From Pseudomonas putida (GTDB lineage: Bacteria; Pseudomonadota; Gammaproteobacteria; Pseudomonadales; Pseudomonadaceae), in contig NZ_JAETZZ010000007.1 of NCBI RefSeq assembly GCF_022627325.1, positions 186,001 to 250,000 of the forward strand: a stretch of DNA of 64,000 nt. Direction: 5' to 3'. Position numbers and translations under genes: made by a program. Positions 38,788 to 49,889 of this stretch are shown one piece after another. The notes beneath the pieces were generated by a model that was not told the DNA's origin, did no database searches, and saw nothing but the letters and a program-made list of their open reading frames with translations. Numbering within the stretch: position 1 is the first letter of the stretch; every line of letters starts with the position of its first letter.

Positions 38788-39067
38788 GTCCCAGGCTGCC
38801 GGCCACAAGCCAATCTTGCAGTCATGGCTGGAACGCTTCAGGCTCGAGCCAAGCCGCTATCACGGCGCATGGCGCAAAACATTCAATATTGCGACATAAA
38901 TTTTCAATGGTGAGACATGAAAATTTGTGGGTATCGCTGTCGCTGTGCAACAATGGTTTTCCATGGCCACCGCAAAAAAGCTGGCATTTGATCGGCGTGG
39001 ATGGTAAGTGGTTGTTAAAAAAGAGATTTGCCTCCGGTTGAGAGGTGAACCTGGTGAGAAAGTGTCT
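38788..39067. other. Intergenic leader of gltB, no gene seen
   Basis: The gap between the damX-like gene and gltB is 372 bases, and this is the part after the terminator. It is less GC-rich than the surroundings and presumably holds the gltBD promoter and its control sites. I cannot assign a -35/-10 pair with confidence. An in-frame upstream start of gltB at 39008 is unsupported. Confidence 0.5.
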
Positions 39068-42000
39068 ATGAAAACAGGTCTGTACCATCCCGAAGAATTC
39101 AAGGACAACTGTGGTTTTGGCCTGATCGCCCATATGACGGGCGAACCGAGCCACCACCTTCTGCAAACTGCCATGCAGGCCCTGACTTGCATGACCCACC
39201 GTGGCGGTATCAACGCCGACGGCAAGACCGGTGACGGTTGCGGTCTGCTCATGCAGAAACCCGATCAATTCCTGCGTGCCGTAGCCCAGGAACATTTTGC
39301 CGTCGACCTGCCAAAGCAGTACGCCGTTGGCATGGTGTTCTTCAACCAGGACCCGGTAAAAGCCGAAGCTGCTCGCGCCAACATGGACCGCGAAATCATC
39401 GCTGCCGGCCTGACCCTGGTTGGCTGGCGCAAAGTCCCGATCGACACCAGCGTGCTCGGCCGCCTGGCGCTGGAGCGCCTGCCGCAGATCGAACAGGTGT
39501 TCATCGGCGGTGAAGGCCTGAGCGATCAGGAATTCGCCATCAAGCTGTTCAGTGCCCGTCGCCGTTCGTCCGTGGCCAACGCCCACGACGCCGACCACTA
39601 CATCTGCAGCTTCTCGCACAAGACCATCATCTACAAAGGCCTGATGATGCCGCGCGATCTCGCGGCCTTCTATCCGGACCTGGACGACGAGCGCCTGCAA
39701 ACCGCGATCTGCGTGTTCCACCAGCGCTTCTCCACCAACACCCTGCCGAAATGGCCGCTGGCGCAGCCGTTCCGCTTCCTCGCCCACAATGGCGAGATCA
39801 ATACCATCACCGGTAACCGCAACTGGGCCATGGCCCGTCGCACCAAGTTCGCCAACGACCAGATCCCCGACCTCGAAGCGCTCGGCCCGCTGGTCAACCG
39901 CGTTGGTTCCGACTCCTCGAGCATGGACAACATGCTGGAGCTGATGGTCACCGGCGGCATCGACCTGTTCCGCGGCGTGCGCATGCTGGTACCGCCAGCC
40001 TGGCAGAACGTCGAGACCATGGACGCCGACCTGCGCGCGTTCTATGAATACAACTCCATGCACATGGAGCCGTGGGATGGCCCGGCCGGCATCGTCATGA
40101 CCGAAGGCCGCCATGCGGTGTGCCTGCTTGACCGCAACGGCCTGCGCCCGGCGCGCTGGGTGACCACCAAGAATGGCTATATCACCCTGGCGTCGGAAAT
40201 CGGCGTCTGGGACTACAAGCCTGAAGATGTCATCGCCAAGGGGCGTGTCGGCCCAGGCCAGATCTTCGCCGTGGACACCGAGACCGGTCACATCCTCGAC
40301 ACCGATGCCATCGACAACCGGCTGAAGTCGCGCCACCCGTACAAGCGCTGGCTGCGTCAGCACGCCTTGCGCATCCAGGCGACCCTCACCGACGACCAGG
40401 GCGCGGCCAGCTACGACGCTGACCAGCTCAAGCAGTACATGAAGATGTTCCAGGTCACGTTCGAAGAGCGTGACCAGGTACTGCGCCCACTCGGCGAGCA
40501 AGGCCAGGAAGCGGTCGGTTCGATGGGTGACGACACGCCAATGGCTGTTCTGTCGCAGCGCGTGCGTTCGCCTTACGACTTCTTCCGCCAGCAGTTCGCC
40601 CAGGTTACCAACCCGCCGATCGACCCGCTGCGCGAAGCGATCGTCATGTCGCTGGAGATCTGCCTGGGTGCCGAGCGCAACATCTTCCAGGAATCTCCCG
40701 AGCATGCCTCGCGGGTAATCCTCAGCTCCCCGGTCATCTCGCCCGCCAAATGGCGTTCATTGATGAACCTGGAGCGCGAAGGCTTCGACCGTCAGCTGAT
40801 CGACCTCAACTACGAGGAAGGCATCGGCCTGGAAGCGGCCATCCGCAACATCGCCGATCAGGCAGAAGAAGCGGTTCGCGCAGGCAAGACCCAGCTGGTG
40901 CTCAGCGACCGCTATATCGCCCCGGGCAAGCTGCCGGTGCATGCTTCGTTCGCCGTTGGCGCGGTCCATCACCGCCTGACGGAAAAAGGCCTGCGTTGCG
41001 ACAGCAACATCCTGGTCGAAACCGCCACTGCCCGTGATCCGCACCACTTCGCGGTACTGCTTGGCTTCGGCGCCTCTGCGGTATACCCGTACCTGGCGTA
41101 TGAAGTGCTGGCCGACCTGATCCGCACCGGCGAAGTGCTGGGCGATCTGGACGAAGTGTTCAAGTACTACCGCAAAGGCATCTCCAAGGGCCTGCTGAAG
41201 ATCCTGTCGAAGATGGGCATCTCCACCATCGCCTCTTACCGTGGCGCCCAGCTGTTCGAAGCGGTGGGCCTGGCCGAAGAAGTGGTCGGCTTGAGCTTCA
41301 AAGGCGTGTCCAGCCGCATCAAGGGCGCGCGTTTCGTCGACCTTGAGGGCGACCAGAAGCTGCTCGCCGCCGAGGCCTGGAGCGCGCGCAAGCCGATCCA
41401 GCAGGGCGGTCTGCTCAAGTTCGTCCACGGCGGCGAGTACCACGCCTACAACCCGGATGTGGTCAATACGCTGCAGGCTGCCGTGCAGCAGGGCGACTAC
41501 GCCAAGTTCAAGGAATACACCACGCTGGTCGACCAGCGCCCGGTATCGATGATCCGCGACCTGCTGAAGGTGAAGGTGGCCGATCAGGCCCTGCCGCTGG
41601 ATCAGATCGAGCCGCTGGAGGCGATCCTCAAGCGCTTCGACTCTGCTGGTATCTCGCTGGGCGCGCTGTCGCCAGAGGCTCACGAAGCGCTGGCCGAGGC
41701 GATGAACCGCCTGGGCGCGCGCTCCAACTCCGGGGAAGGCGGTGAAGACCCGTCGCGCTATGGCACCCTCCGTAGCTCCAAGATCAAGCAGGTGGCCACC
41801 GGCCGCTTCGGTGTGACTCCGGAATACCTGGTCAATGCCGAAGTGCTGCAGATCAAGGTTGCCCAAGGCGCCAAACCGGGCGAGGGTGGGCAGTTGCCAG
41901 GCGGCAAGGTCAACGGCCTGATCGCCAAGCTGCGCTATGCGGTACCGGGCGTGACCCTGATTTCGCCGCCGCCACACCACGATATCTACTCGATCGAAGA

Positions 42001-43513
42001 CCTGGCCCAGCTGATTTATGACCTCAAGCAGGTCAACCCTCAGGCCCTGGTGTCGGTCAAGCTGGTGGCAGAAGCAGGCGTGGGTACCATCGCCGCTGGC
42101 GTGGCCAAGGCCTATGCCGACCTGATCACCATCTCCGGTTACGACGGTGGTACCGGTGCTTCGCCGCTGACCTCGATCAAGTACGCCGGCGCCCCGTGGG
42201 AACTGGGCCTGGCCGAAACCCACCAGACCCTGCGCGGCAACGACCTGCGCGGCAAGGTACGGGTACAGACCGACGGTGGCCTGAAAACCGGCCTGGACGT
42301 GATCAAGGCTGCCATCCTGGGTGCCGAGAGCTTTGGCTTCGGTACCGCACCGATGATCGCCCTGGGCTGCAAGTACCTGCGCATCTGCCACCTGAACAAC
42401 TGCGCCACCGGCGTGGCCACGCAGAACGACAAGCTGCGCAAGGACCATTACATCGGCACCGTCGACATGGTGATCAACTTCTTCACCTTCGTTGCCGAAG
42501 AAACCCGCGAATGGCTGGCCAAGCTGGGTGTGCGTAGCCTGGGCGAGCTGATCGGCCGGACCGACCTGCTCGACGTGCTGCCAGGCGATACCGAGCGCCA
42601 GCACCACCTTGACCTGTCGCCGCTGCTGGGCAGCTCGCACATTCCGGCCGACAAGCCGCAGTTCTGCGAAGTCGACAAGAACCCGCCGTTCGACAAGGGC
42701 GAGCTGGCCGAGAAGATGGTCGAAATGGCCCTGCCGGCCATCCGCGATCAGGCCGGTGGCGAGTTCGCGCTCGACATCTGCAACTGTGACCGCTCCATCG
42801 GTGCGCGCATCTCCGGCGAAATCGCCAAGCTGCACGGCAACCAGGGCATGGCCGCAGCGCCGATCACCTTCCGCTTCAAGGGCACTGCAGGCCAGAGCTT
42901 CGGCGTGTGGAACGCCGGCGGCCTGAACCTGTACCTGGAAGGTGACGCCAACGACTACGTCGGCAAAGGCATGACCGGTGGCAAGGTCACCATCGTGCCG
43001 CCAGCCGGCAGCCCGTTCGAAACCCAGCACAGCGCCATTGTCGGCAACACCTGCCTCTATGGCGCCACGGGCGGCAAGCTGTTCGCCGCCGGCACCGCGG
43101 GCGAGCGCTTCGCTGTGCGTAACTCCGGCGCCCACGCTGTTGTCGAGGGTACTGGCGATCACTGCTGTGAATACATGACCGGTGGCTTTGTCTGCGTCCT
43201 GGGCAAGACCGGTTACAACTTCGGCTCTGGCATGACTGGCGGCTTCGCCTACGTGCTCGACATGGACAACAGCTTCGTCGACAAGCTCAACCACGAACTG
43301 GTGGAAATCCAGCGTATCAGTGGTGAAGCGATGGAAGCCTACCGTAGCCACCTGGCGCGGGTCCTTGGCGAATACGTGGAAGAAACCGGCAGCGAGTGGG
43401 GGCGTGAGCTCTCGGAGAACCTGGACGATTACGTGCGGCGCTTCTGGTTGGTCAAGCCGAAGGCGGCCAATCTCAAGCAACTGCTGTCCAGTACCCGTGC
43501 CAACCCGCAGTAA
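39068..43513 (+). CDS. gltB: Glutamate synthase (NADPH) large subunit GltB
   Basis: Encodes 1481 residues from ATG 39068. GOGAT makes two glutamates from glutamine and 2-oxoglutarate. The catalytic glutaminase cysteine is Cys15 (DNCGFGLIA), exposed after removal of a 14-residue propeptide. The class II amidotransferase domain follows ([14 protein letters not shown]), then the FMN barrel ([68 protein letters not shown]). The cluster cysteines are in [18 protein letters not shown], and a GXGXG beta-helix domain is C-terminal. gltD follows after a repeat-filled 123-base gap. Confidence 0.98.
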   Translation: MKTGLYHPEEFKDNCGFGLIAHMTGEPSHHLLQTAMQALTCMTHRGGINADGKTGDGCGLLMQKPDQFLRAVAQEHFAVDLPKQYAVGMVFFNQDPVKAEAARANMDREIIAAGLTLVGWRKVPIDTSVLGRLALERLPQIEQVFIGGEGLSDQEFAIKLFSARRRSSVANAHDADHYICSFSHKTIIYKGLMMPRDLAAFYPDLDDERLQTAICVFHQRFSTNTLPKWPLAQPFRFLAHNGEINTITGNRNWAMARRTKFANDQIPDLEALGPLVNRVGSDSSSMDNMLELMVTGGIDLFRGVRMLVPPAWQNVETMDADLRAFYEYNSMHMEPWDGPAGIVMTEGRHAVCLLDRNGLRPARWVTTKNGYITLASEIGVWDYKPEDVIAKGRVGPGQIFAVDTETGHILDTDAIDNRLKSRHPYKRWLRQHALRIQATLTDDQGAASYDADQLKQYMKMFQVTFEERDQVLRPLGEQGQEAVGSMGDDTPMAVLSQRVRSPYDFFRQQFAQVTNPPIDPLREAIVMSLEICLGAERNIFQESPEHASRVILSSPVISPAKWRSLMNLEREGFDRQLIDLNYEEGIGLEAAIRNIADQAEEAVRAGKTQLVLSDRYIAPGKLPVHASFAVGAVHHRLTEKGLRCDSNILVETATARDPHHFAVLLGFGASAVYPYLAYEVLADLIRTGEVLGDLDEVFKYYRKGISKGLLKILSKMGISTIASYRGAQLFEAVGLAEEVVGLSFKGVSSRIKGARFVDLEGDQKLLAAEAWSARKPIQQGGLLKFVHGGEYHAYNPDVVNTLQAAVQQGDYAKFKEYTTLVDQRPVSMIRDLLKVKVADQALPLDQIEPLEAILKRFDSAGISLGALSPEAHEALAEAMNRLGARSNSGEGGEDPSRYGTLRSSKIKQVATGRFGVTPEYLVNAEVLQIKVAQGAKPGEGGQLPGGKVNGLIAKLRYAVPGVTLISPPPHHDIYSIEDLAQLIYDLKQVNPQALVSVKLVAEAGVGTIAAGVAKAYADLITISGYDGGTGASPLTSIKYAGAPWELGLAETHQTLRGNDLRGKVRVQTDGGLKTGLDVIKAAILGAESFGFGTAPMIALGCKYLRICHLNNCATGVATQNDKLRKDHYIGTVDMVINFFTFVAEETREWLAKLGVRSLGELIGRTDLLDVLPGDTERQHHLDLSPLLGSSHIPADKPQFCEVDKNPPFDKGELAEKMVEMALPAIRDQAGGEFALDICNCDRSIGARISGEIAKLHGNQGMAAAPITFRFKGTAGQSFGVWNAGGLNLYLEGDANDYVGKGMTGGKVTIVPPAGSPFETQHSAIVGNTCLYGATGGKLFAAGTAGERFAVRNSGAHAVVEGTGDHCCEYMTGGFVCVLGKTGYNFGSGMTGGFAYVLDMDNSFVDKLNHELVEIQRISGEAMEAYRSHLARVLGEYVEETGSEWGRELSENLDDYVRRFWLVKPKAANLKQLLSSTRANPQ

Positions 43514-43522
43514 AAACAGCTG

Positions 43523-43613
43523 CAAGTGGCAAGCCTCAAGCTGCAAGTAAGAGCAGCTCGAGGTTCGCCCGGCTTAAGTGATCGTCTTGCGGCTTGCAGC
43601 TTGTAGCTTGCAG
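43523..43613. repeat. Heptad repeat array in inverted arms (copy C, gltB/gltD gap)
   Basis: Three to four 7-bp units (CAAGTGG, CAAGCCT, CAAGCTG, CAAGTAA; 43523-43550) face four complementary units (CTTGCGG, CTTGCAG, CTTGTAG, CTTGCAG; 43586-43613). The outer flanks ACAGCTG and CAGCTGCTGT extend the symmetry. Unlike copies A and B it lies within an operon, 23 bases before the gltD ATG. Confidence 0.8.
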
Positions 43614-43633
43614 CTGCTGTTAAGAGGTTTTGA

Positions 43634-45055
<1,422 letters not shown>

Positions 45056-45060
45056 TCGGC

Positions 45061-45094
45061 CCGATGGGGCCGCACAGCGGCCTCATCGGTTTTT
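45061..45094 (+). terminator. Strong terminator of gltBD
   Basis: A 13-bp stem (CCGATGGGGCCGC with GCGGCCTCATCGG, one G-T wobble) closes an ACA loop and is followed by TTTTT. Confidence 0.92.
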
Positions 45095-45206
45095 GTATAC
45101 AAAATTGTTTGATCCACGGCACCCAATAGACAAAACGCATGGTCTCAACCGTGCCTTTTGCGCTGGCGTCTGAGAAAATGCCCGCACTTTTTTGCCGGAT
45201 GCCGAC

Positions 45207-46271
45207 ATGACTGCCCTGAAGAACGATCGTTTCCTGCGTGCACTGCTCAAGCAACCCGTAGACGTCACCCCTGTATGGATGATGCGCCAGGCCGGCCGTT
45301 ACCTGCCGGAATACCGCGCCAGCCGCGCCAAGGCCGGTGACTTCATGAGCCTGTGCATGAACCCCCAGTTCGCCTGTGAGGTCACCCTGCAGCCGCTGGA
45401 ACGCTACCCGCTCGACGCAGCGATCCTGTTCTCGGACATCCTCACCATTCCCGATGCCATGGGCCTTGGCCTTTACTTCGAGACCGGCGAAGGCCCGCGT
45501 TTCAAGAAGGTCATCAGCACCCCGGCCGACATCGAAGCGTTGGCCATCCCTGATCCGCAGAAAGACCTCGGCTACGTGATGGATGCCGTCAGCACCATTC
45601 GGCGCGAGCTCAACGGCCGTGTGCCGCTGATCGGTTTCTCCGGCAGCCCATGGACCCTGGCCACCTACATGGTCGAAGGTGGCTCGTCCAAAGACTTCCG
45701 CAAGACCAAGGCGATGGCCTACGACAACCCGCAAGCCCTGCACATGCTGCTGGACAAGCTGGCACAGTCGGTCACCAGCTACCTCAACGGGCAGATTCTG
45801 GCCGGTGCCCAGGCCGTGCAGATCTTCGACACCTGGGGCGGCAACCTGTCGGCGGCGGCGTATCAGGAGTTCTCCCTGGCCTACATGCGCAAGATCGTCA
45901 GCGGCCTGATCCGTGAGCACGATGGGCGCAAGGTGCCGGTAATCCTGTTCACCAAGAATGGCGGCCTGTGGCTGGAGAGCATCGCTGAAGCCGGCGCTGA
46001 TGCACTGGGCCTGGACTGGACCTGCGAGATCGGCGACGCCCGCCGCCGCGTGGGTGACAAGGTTGCCCTGCAAGGCAACATGGACCCGACCGTGCTGTAC
46101 GCCAAGCCCGAGGCCATCCGCAACGAAGTGGCACGGATCCTGGCGAGCTATGGCAAGGGTACCGGCCATGTGTTCAACCTCGGTCACGGCATTACGCCGG
46201 AGGTCGACCCGGAGCATGCGGGCGTGTTCATCAACGCCGTGCATGGACTGTCCGCGCAGTACCACCAGTGA
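45207..46271 (+). CDS. hemE: Uroporphyrinogen decarboxylase HemE
   Basis: Encodes 354 residues from [17 protein letters not shown]. It decarboxylates uroporphyrinogen III to coproporphyrinogen III in heme synthesis. Signatures are [16 protein letters not shown], the catalytic aspartate in [33 protein letters not shown] and the C-terminal [15 protein letters not shown]. It has its own 150-base upstream region after the gltD terminator. Confidence 0.98.
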   Translation: MTALKNDRFLRALLKQPVDVTPVWMMRQAGRYLPEYRASRAKAGDFMSLCMNPQFACEVTLQPLERYPLDAAILFSDILTIPDAMGLGLYFETGEGPRFKKVISTPADIEALAIPDPQKDLGYVMDAVSTIRRELNGRVPLIGFSGSPWTLATYMVEGGSSKDFRKTKAMAYDNPQALHMLLDKLAQSVTSYLNGQILAGAQAVQIFDTWGGNLSAAAYQEFSLAYMRKIVSGLIREHDGRKVPVILFTKNGGLWLESIAEAGADALGLDWTCEIGDARRRVGDKVALQGNMDPTVLYAKPEAIRNEVARILASYGKGTGHVFNLGHGITPEVDPEHAGVFINAVHGLSAQYHQ

Positions 46272-46298
46272 TCTGAGTGCTGGCCAGTCACGCGAATC

Positions 46299-46345
46299 GG
46301 GGCCGCTTTGCGGCCCATCGCCGGCAAGCCGGCTCCCACAGGGGC
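46299..46345. repeat. REP-type intergenic palindromic element
   Basis: GGGGCCGCTTTGCGGCCC is followed by ATCGCCGGCAAGCCGGCTCC and CACAGGGGCC. This is the P. putida-type REP layout of two short palindromes. A close copy with two changes lies at 49345-49385. Confidence 0.8.
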
Positions 46346-46525
46346 CGCGCCAGCTTTTAGCAGTTGCGCAAGACAGGTACTCCCACGAGGTGCGGTCAGC
46401 TGTGGCTGGCTTGTCGGCGATCACCGGCAAAGCCGGTGCCATGCCCTGGTTTTGTTGCATTAAGTTTTAATTCAGCGATCGTCGCTAATCTGGTCCCATC
46501 GAAACCGAAACAGGACCCGAACCTC

Positions 46526-46873
46526 ATGAAAGCTCGCTACTTCGCTCTGATTCTCGCCCCCTTGTTCAGTACCGCTGCCTTGGCCGCCGGTTACACCGGC
46601 CCAGGCGCTCAGGCGGTGACTACCGTCGCCGCGGCCAATGACGCAGCCGATGACACCCCCGTAGTGCTGCAGGGGTATGTCACCAAGAAGGTCAACAATG
46701 ACGACAAGTACGAATTCAAGGACAACACCGGCACTATCTCCGTCGAGATCGATGATGAAGACCTGCCGCCGACGCCGTTCAACGACAAGACCAAGGTCAA
46801 GCTGACCGGTGAGGTGGAAAAGCACCTGATGAGCCGTGAAGTGGATGTGGACATCGTCGAGATCGTTAACTGA
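46526..46873 (+). CDS. BOF (bacterial OB-fold) family exported protein, YgiW/YdeI-like
   Basis: Encodes 115 residues with a signal peptide (about 1-21, ending TAALAAG). The rest matches the BOF/DUF388 family: VVLQGYVTKKVNNDDKYEFKDNTGTISVEIDDEDL, then VKLTGEVEKHLMSREVDVDIVEI. These small periplasmic OB-fold proteins have been linked to stress tolerance; the ligand is unclear. The chosen ATG gives a clean signal peptide; the frame extends further upstream without support. Confidence 0.9.
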   Translation: MKARYFALILAPLFSTAALAAGYTGPGAQAVTTVAAANDAADDTPVVLQGYVTKKVNNDDKYEFKDNTGTISVEIDDEDLPPTPFNDKTKVKLTGEVEKHLMSREVDVDIVEIVN

Positions 46874-46880
46874 CCTGAGG

Positions 46881-46910
46881 GCCCAATCGTCGGCAAGCCG
46901 GCGATTGGGC
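46881..46910. terminator. Hairpin between the convergent BOF and MFS genes
   Basis: GCCCAATCG and CGATTGGGC pair, and an inner CGGC/GCCG step follows one mismatch. No T-tract on either strand, so it may terminate only weakly. The inner part resembles a REP core. Confidence 0.5.
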
Positions 46911-46926
46911 TGCAGCGCAACCCTGT

Positions 46927-48171
46927 TCAGGCAGCCTTGGGCGCCAGCTTGCTGAGGTGCAATGCCACCAGCAACGCCACCGTCAGCAGGCTGCCGATGA
47001 ACAGCCCGATACCACTCCAGCCCCACTGGTGCCAGAACACCCCACCTGCCGTGCCCGCCACACTCGACCCCGCGTAATAGCAGAACAGGTACAACGAAGA
47101 AGCCTGGCCCTTGGCCTTCAGCGCTCGCCGGCCGATCCAGCTGCTGGCTACCGAATGCGCTCCGAAAAAGCCGAAGGTAAAGATCAGCATCCCCACGATA
47201 ATCATCACCAGGGGGCTGGCCAATGTCAGCAACAGCCCGCCCGCCATGACCAGAATGCTCGCCCAGAACACCCGCCGGCGTCCCAGTTTATCTGCCAGCG
47301 CCCCCACTTGTGCCGAGCTGTAGATACCCGACAGGTAAACCACCGATAGCAGGCCGACCAGCGCTTGGTTCATGTGATAGGGCTCGGCCAGCAGCCGATA
47401 GCCGATGTAGTTGAACAGGGTGACGAACGCGCCCATCAGCAGGAACGCTTCGAGGAACAACCAGGGCAGGCCCGCGTCCTTGAAGTGCATGACGAAGCCG
47501 TCCAGCAGGCTGCGCGGTTTCAGCGTCTGCGCCCTGAAATTGCGCGATTCGGGGAGCACCTTCCAGAACACCAGCGCTGCGATCAGGGCCAGGCCACCGA
47601 TGGTCAGCATTGCCGTGTGCCAGCTGACGAAGTCGATCAGCACGCCGGTGATCAGGCGACCGCTCATGCCGCCGATGGCATTGCCACCGATATACAAGCC
47701 CATGGCCAGGCCGATGTGCTGGGGGTGGATTTCTTCGCTCAGGTAGGTCATCGCCACAGCTGCCAGGCCGCTCAGCGACAGGCCGACCAGCGCCCGCGTG
47801 GCGAGTACGCCTTCCCAGGTCGGCATCACCGCGCTGACGATGGTCGATAACGCGGCGCAGAGCAGGGCAAACACCATCACCGGCTTGCGCCCGATGCGGT
47901 CGGAAATCGGCCCGGTGATCAGCAGGCCGAACGCCAGCATGCCGGTCGACACCGACAGTACCAGGCTGCTCTGCGCGGCATTGATCGAAAACTCCTGCGA
48001 CAGCAGCGGCATCATCGGCTGCACGCAATACAGCAGGGCGAAGGTCGCGAAGCCACCGCTGAACAGGGCCAGTACGGTCTTCATGAAGGCAGGGGTGCCT
48101 TTCTCGATCCAGATGTCGTTCAGCGGGGCAGGCTCGGGCTCAGCAGGAAGGGGGGCTACAGCAGTCTTCAC
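46927..48171 (-). CDS. MFS transporter (12-helix drug/metabolite exporter type)
   Basis: Encodes 414 residues from GTG 48171, which has GAGG about 9 bases upstream; the frame reaches an ATG at 48204 with a poor site. About 12 membrane helices are visible. The loop 2-3 signature is GPISDRIGRKPVMVFALL, and the loop 8-9 equivalent is GALADKLGRRRVFWAS. The closest match by character is the YnfM-like arabinose-efflux-type MFS subgroup. It is divergent from a LysR regulator, which probably controls it. Substrate unknown. Confidence 0.88.
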   Translation of the reverse strand: MKTAVAPLPAEPEPAPLNDIWIEKGTPAFMKTVLALFSGGFATFALLYCVQPMMPLLSQEFSINAAQSSLVLSVSTGMLAFGLLITGPISDRIGRKPVMVFALLCAALSTIVSAVMPTWEGVLATRALVGLSLSGLAAVAMTYLSEEIHPQHIGLAMGLYIGGNAIGGMSGRLITGVLIDFVSWHTAMLTIGGLALIAALVFWKVLPESRNFRAQTLKPRSLLDGFVMHFKDAGLPWLFLEAFLLMGAFVTLFNYIGYRLLAEPYHMNQALVGLLSVVYLSGIYSSAQVGALADKLGRRRVFWASILVMAGGLLLTLASPLVMIIVGMLIFTFGFFGAHSVASSWIGRRALKAKGQASSLYLFCYYAGSSVAGTAGGVFWHQWGWSGIGLFIGSLLTVALLVALHLSKLAPKAA

Positions 48172-48213
48172 GGGTGGGTACCTCAGGTGCAATGAAAAAA
48201 TCATATAGCTGCC

Positions 48214-48236
48214 TAATGATTAGATCCAATATATTG
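48214..48236. promoter_or_regulatory. AT-rich palindromes in the MFS/LysR gap, candidate operator
   Basis: TAATGATTA (48214-48222) and CAATATATTG (48227-48236) are short palindromes in an AT-rich stretch of the 108-base divergent gap. LysR regulators typically bind such sites between themselves and a divergent target. Assignment is inference. Confidence 0.4.
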
Positions 48237-48279
48237 TTCGACCTATTTAAGATGTTTGACGACTTGTTCTGGAGGGCCC

Positions 48280-49173
48280 ATGGAACTGCGCCACCTGCGT
48301 TACTTCATTGCAGTTGCCGAAGAGCTGCACTTTGGGCGGGCGGCCCAGCAATTAGGCATTTCTCAGCCACCCCTGAGCCAACAGATCCAGGCCTTGGAAC
48401 AGGAGTTGGGCGCGCGCCTGTTCGAACGTACCAATCGTCGGGTCGAGCTGAGTGAGGCCGGCCGGCTGTTCCTCGAGGAAGCGCGTCAGGTACTCGCGCA
48501 GGTTGAGAAGGCGGCTGATGTCGCGCGCCGCGCGCAGTTGGGTGAGCTGGGCGAAATGAAGATCGGCTTTACGTCGTCTGCCCCCTTCACCTCGAAAATT
48601 CCCAAGGCTATTCATGCCTTCCGCCAGCGTTTCCCGGCAGTGCACCTGAACCTCAAGGAAATGAGCAGCCGCGATGTCGCCGAGGGGGTGTTCGATGAGT
48701 CCATCGAGGTCGGGCTGATGCGGCCCATGCCCTTGCCGGAAGGGCTGGTGGCCACGGAGTTGTTTCGCGAACCATTGGTGGCGGTGATCAATGCCTCGCA
48801 TGCGCTGGCCGAAGGGACCGAGCACGGTGTGCACATGGCGGCGCTGGCCCACGAACCGTTCGTGTTCTTCCCGCGCAGTTACGGCAGTGGTTTGCACGCC
48901 CAGTTGCTCAGCCTGGCGCGGCAGGCGGGGTTCAATCCGCATTTTGCTCAAGAAGCGGGGGAGGCCATGACCATCATTGGGCTGGTGTCGGCGGGTTTGG
49001 GGGTTTCGGTCCTGCCGGCTTCATTCCAACGCATGCGCATCGAGGGCGTGGTGTACCGTACCTTACTGGATGAAGAGGCGACGTCAGCGGTGTGGCTGGT
49101 GCAGCGTGAACGAGGCGGGTCGGCGATGGCGAGAGCGTTTGCCGAGTTGGTGACCGGGCAGGTATACGGCTAG
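48280..49173 (+). CDS. LysR family transcriptional regulator
   Basis: Encodes 297 residues from MELRHLRYFIAVAEELHFG. The N-terminal winged helix-turn-helix reads FGRAAQQLGISQPPLSQQIQALEQELG with LFERTNRRVELSEAG. The C-terminal effector domain starts near residue 90 (GEMKIGFTSSAPFTSKIPKAI). It is of the BenM/CatR-like subgroup in general look, but the effector is unknown. It most likely regulates the divergent MFS gene. Confidence 0.94.
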   Translation: MELRHLRYFIAVAEELHFGRAAQQLGISQPPLSQQIQALEQELGARLFERTNRRVELSEAGRLFLEEARQVLAQVEKAADVARRAQLGELGEMKIGFTSSAPFTSKIPKAIHAFRQRFPAVHLNLKEMSSRDVAEGVFDESIEVGLMRPMPLPEGLVATELFREPLVAVINASHALAEGTEHGVHMAALAHEPFVFFPRSYGSGLHAQLLSLARQAGFNPHFAQEAGEAMTIIGLVSAGLGVSVLPASFQRMRIEGVVYRTLLDEEATSAVWLVQRERGGSAMARAFAELVTGQVYG

Positions 49174-49344
49174 GCGGGCAAAAGCGGGCACGATTGGACT
49201 GGCCTGCGCGCACCGGCGAGAGCTGGCTTGCCAGTGTTGGGCTGCATAGCAGCCCTAATGGAGCTGACTCACTGGAATTGACCTGGAGATGGCACTGCTA
49301 AAAGTGCCAAACCTGAAGGCTGATGCCAGTCTTGTAGCGATTCA

Positions 49345-49385
49345 GGGCCGCTTTGCGGCCCATCGCCGGCAAGCTGGCTCACACA
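49345..49385. repeat. REP-type element, second copy
   Basis: AGGGCCGCTTTGCGGCCC is followed by ATCGCCGGCAAGCTGGCTC and ACACA. It matches the copy at 46299 in the same orientation. A separate small hairpin (GGGCTGC/GCAGCCC) lies at 49239-49255. The gap 49174-49407 holds nothing else that I recognise. Confidence 0.75.
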
Positions 49386-49407
49386 TTTTCCAGGTTTGCA
49401 GAAGCGA

Positions 49408-49854
49408 TCAGTTCACGCGCGCCAGGTCACCCTTGAGCGCCACACCCGCGATCACCGCGCCAGCATGGCACTCGTAGGTCGCAGCATCCTTGCGTTCGTT
49501 CTTCTTGTAGTAGCTGGCGATATTGGTCACCGCGTTGGCGTTCACCTTGCGCGCGGCGTCCTGCAGGGTCAGCAGGGCCGATTGCAACGCCCATTCGCAG
49601 GCCGCTTCGTCGCTTTTGTTGAAGGCATTGGTCTTCTTGTTAGTGACCGCGTTGGCGCTGATCACATTGACCTTGCCGCGTGGCTGTACGCCAGCCAGGT
49701 AGAACTTCACCGAGCCATCGAGCTTCTTCTCGTTGAGCATCTGCTGCACAACTTTCTCGAAGGGTAGGTACAGGGCGGTGTCACGGGCCTGGCTGACGCC
49801 CGGCAGGGCGCAGAGCAGCAGGGCGGTGGCAGCGGTCCAGGTTTTCAGGCGCAT
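49408..49854 (-). CDS. Small exported protein of unknown function, distal to the aryl polyene operon
   Basis: Encodes 148 residues with a signal peptide (about 1-23, ending LPGVSQARD). The mature part contains KVNVISANAVTNKKTNAFNKSDEAACEW and ARKVNANAVTNIASYYKKNE. Two cysteines (in ACEW and YECHAG) could form a disulfide. Alternating small residues around A-N-A-V-x-N recall RcsF-like outer-membrane stress proteins, but that is weak. Homologues are sometimes misnamed as excinuclease subunits. It starts 35 bases after the last ketosynthase stop, with AAGGAAG upstream, so it may be the last gene of that operon. Confidence 0.75.
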   Translation of the reverse strand: MRLKTWTAATALLLCALPGVSQARDTALYLPFEKVVQQMLNEKKLDGSVKFYLAGVQPRGKVNVISANAVTNKKTNAFNKSDEAACEWALQSALLTLQDAARKVNANAVTNIASYYKKNERKDAATYECHAGAVIAGVALKGDLARVN

Positions 49855-49889
49855 CGGGTCTTCCTTGGTTTCAGTGGGGTTGGGTTGCG

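Noticed and set aside
39008..39067. N-terminal extension of gltB from 39008
   Set aside because: The mature Cys is at residue 15 from ATG 39068, the usual propeptide length; the longer start has no ribosome site.
40757..43546. 929-codon frame opposite gltB
   Set aside because: Long only because of third-position GC in gltB; no domain is visible.
46881..46910. Third REP element
   Set aside because: It shares a CGGCAAGCCG core with REP, but lacks the second palindrome and conserved tail, so I list it only as a hairpin.
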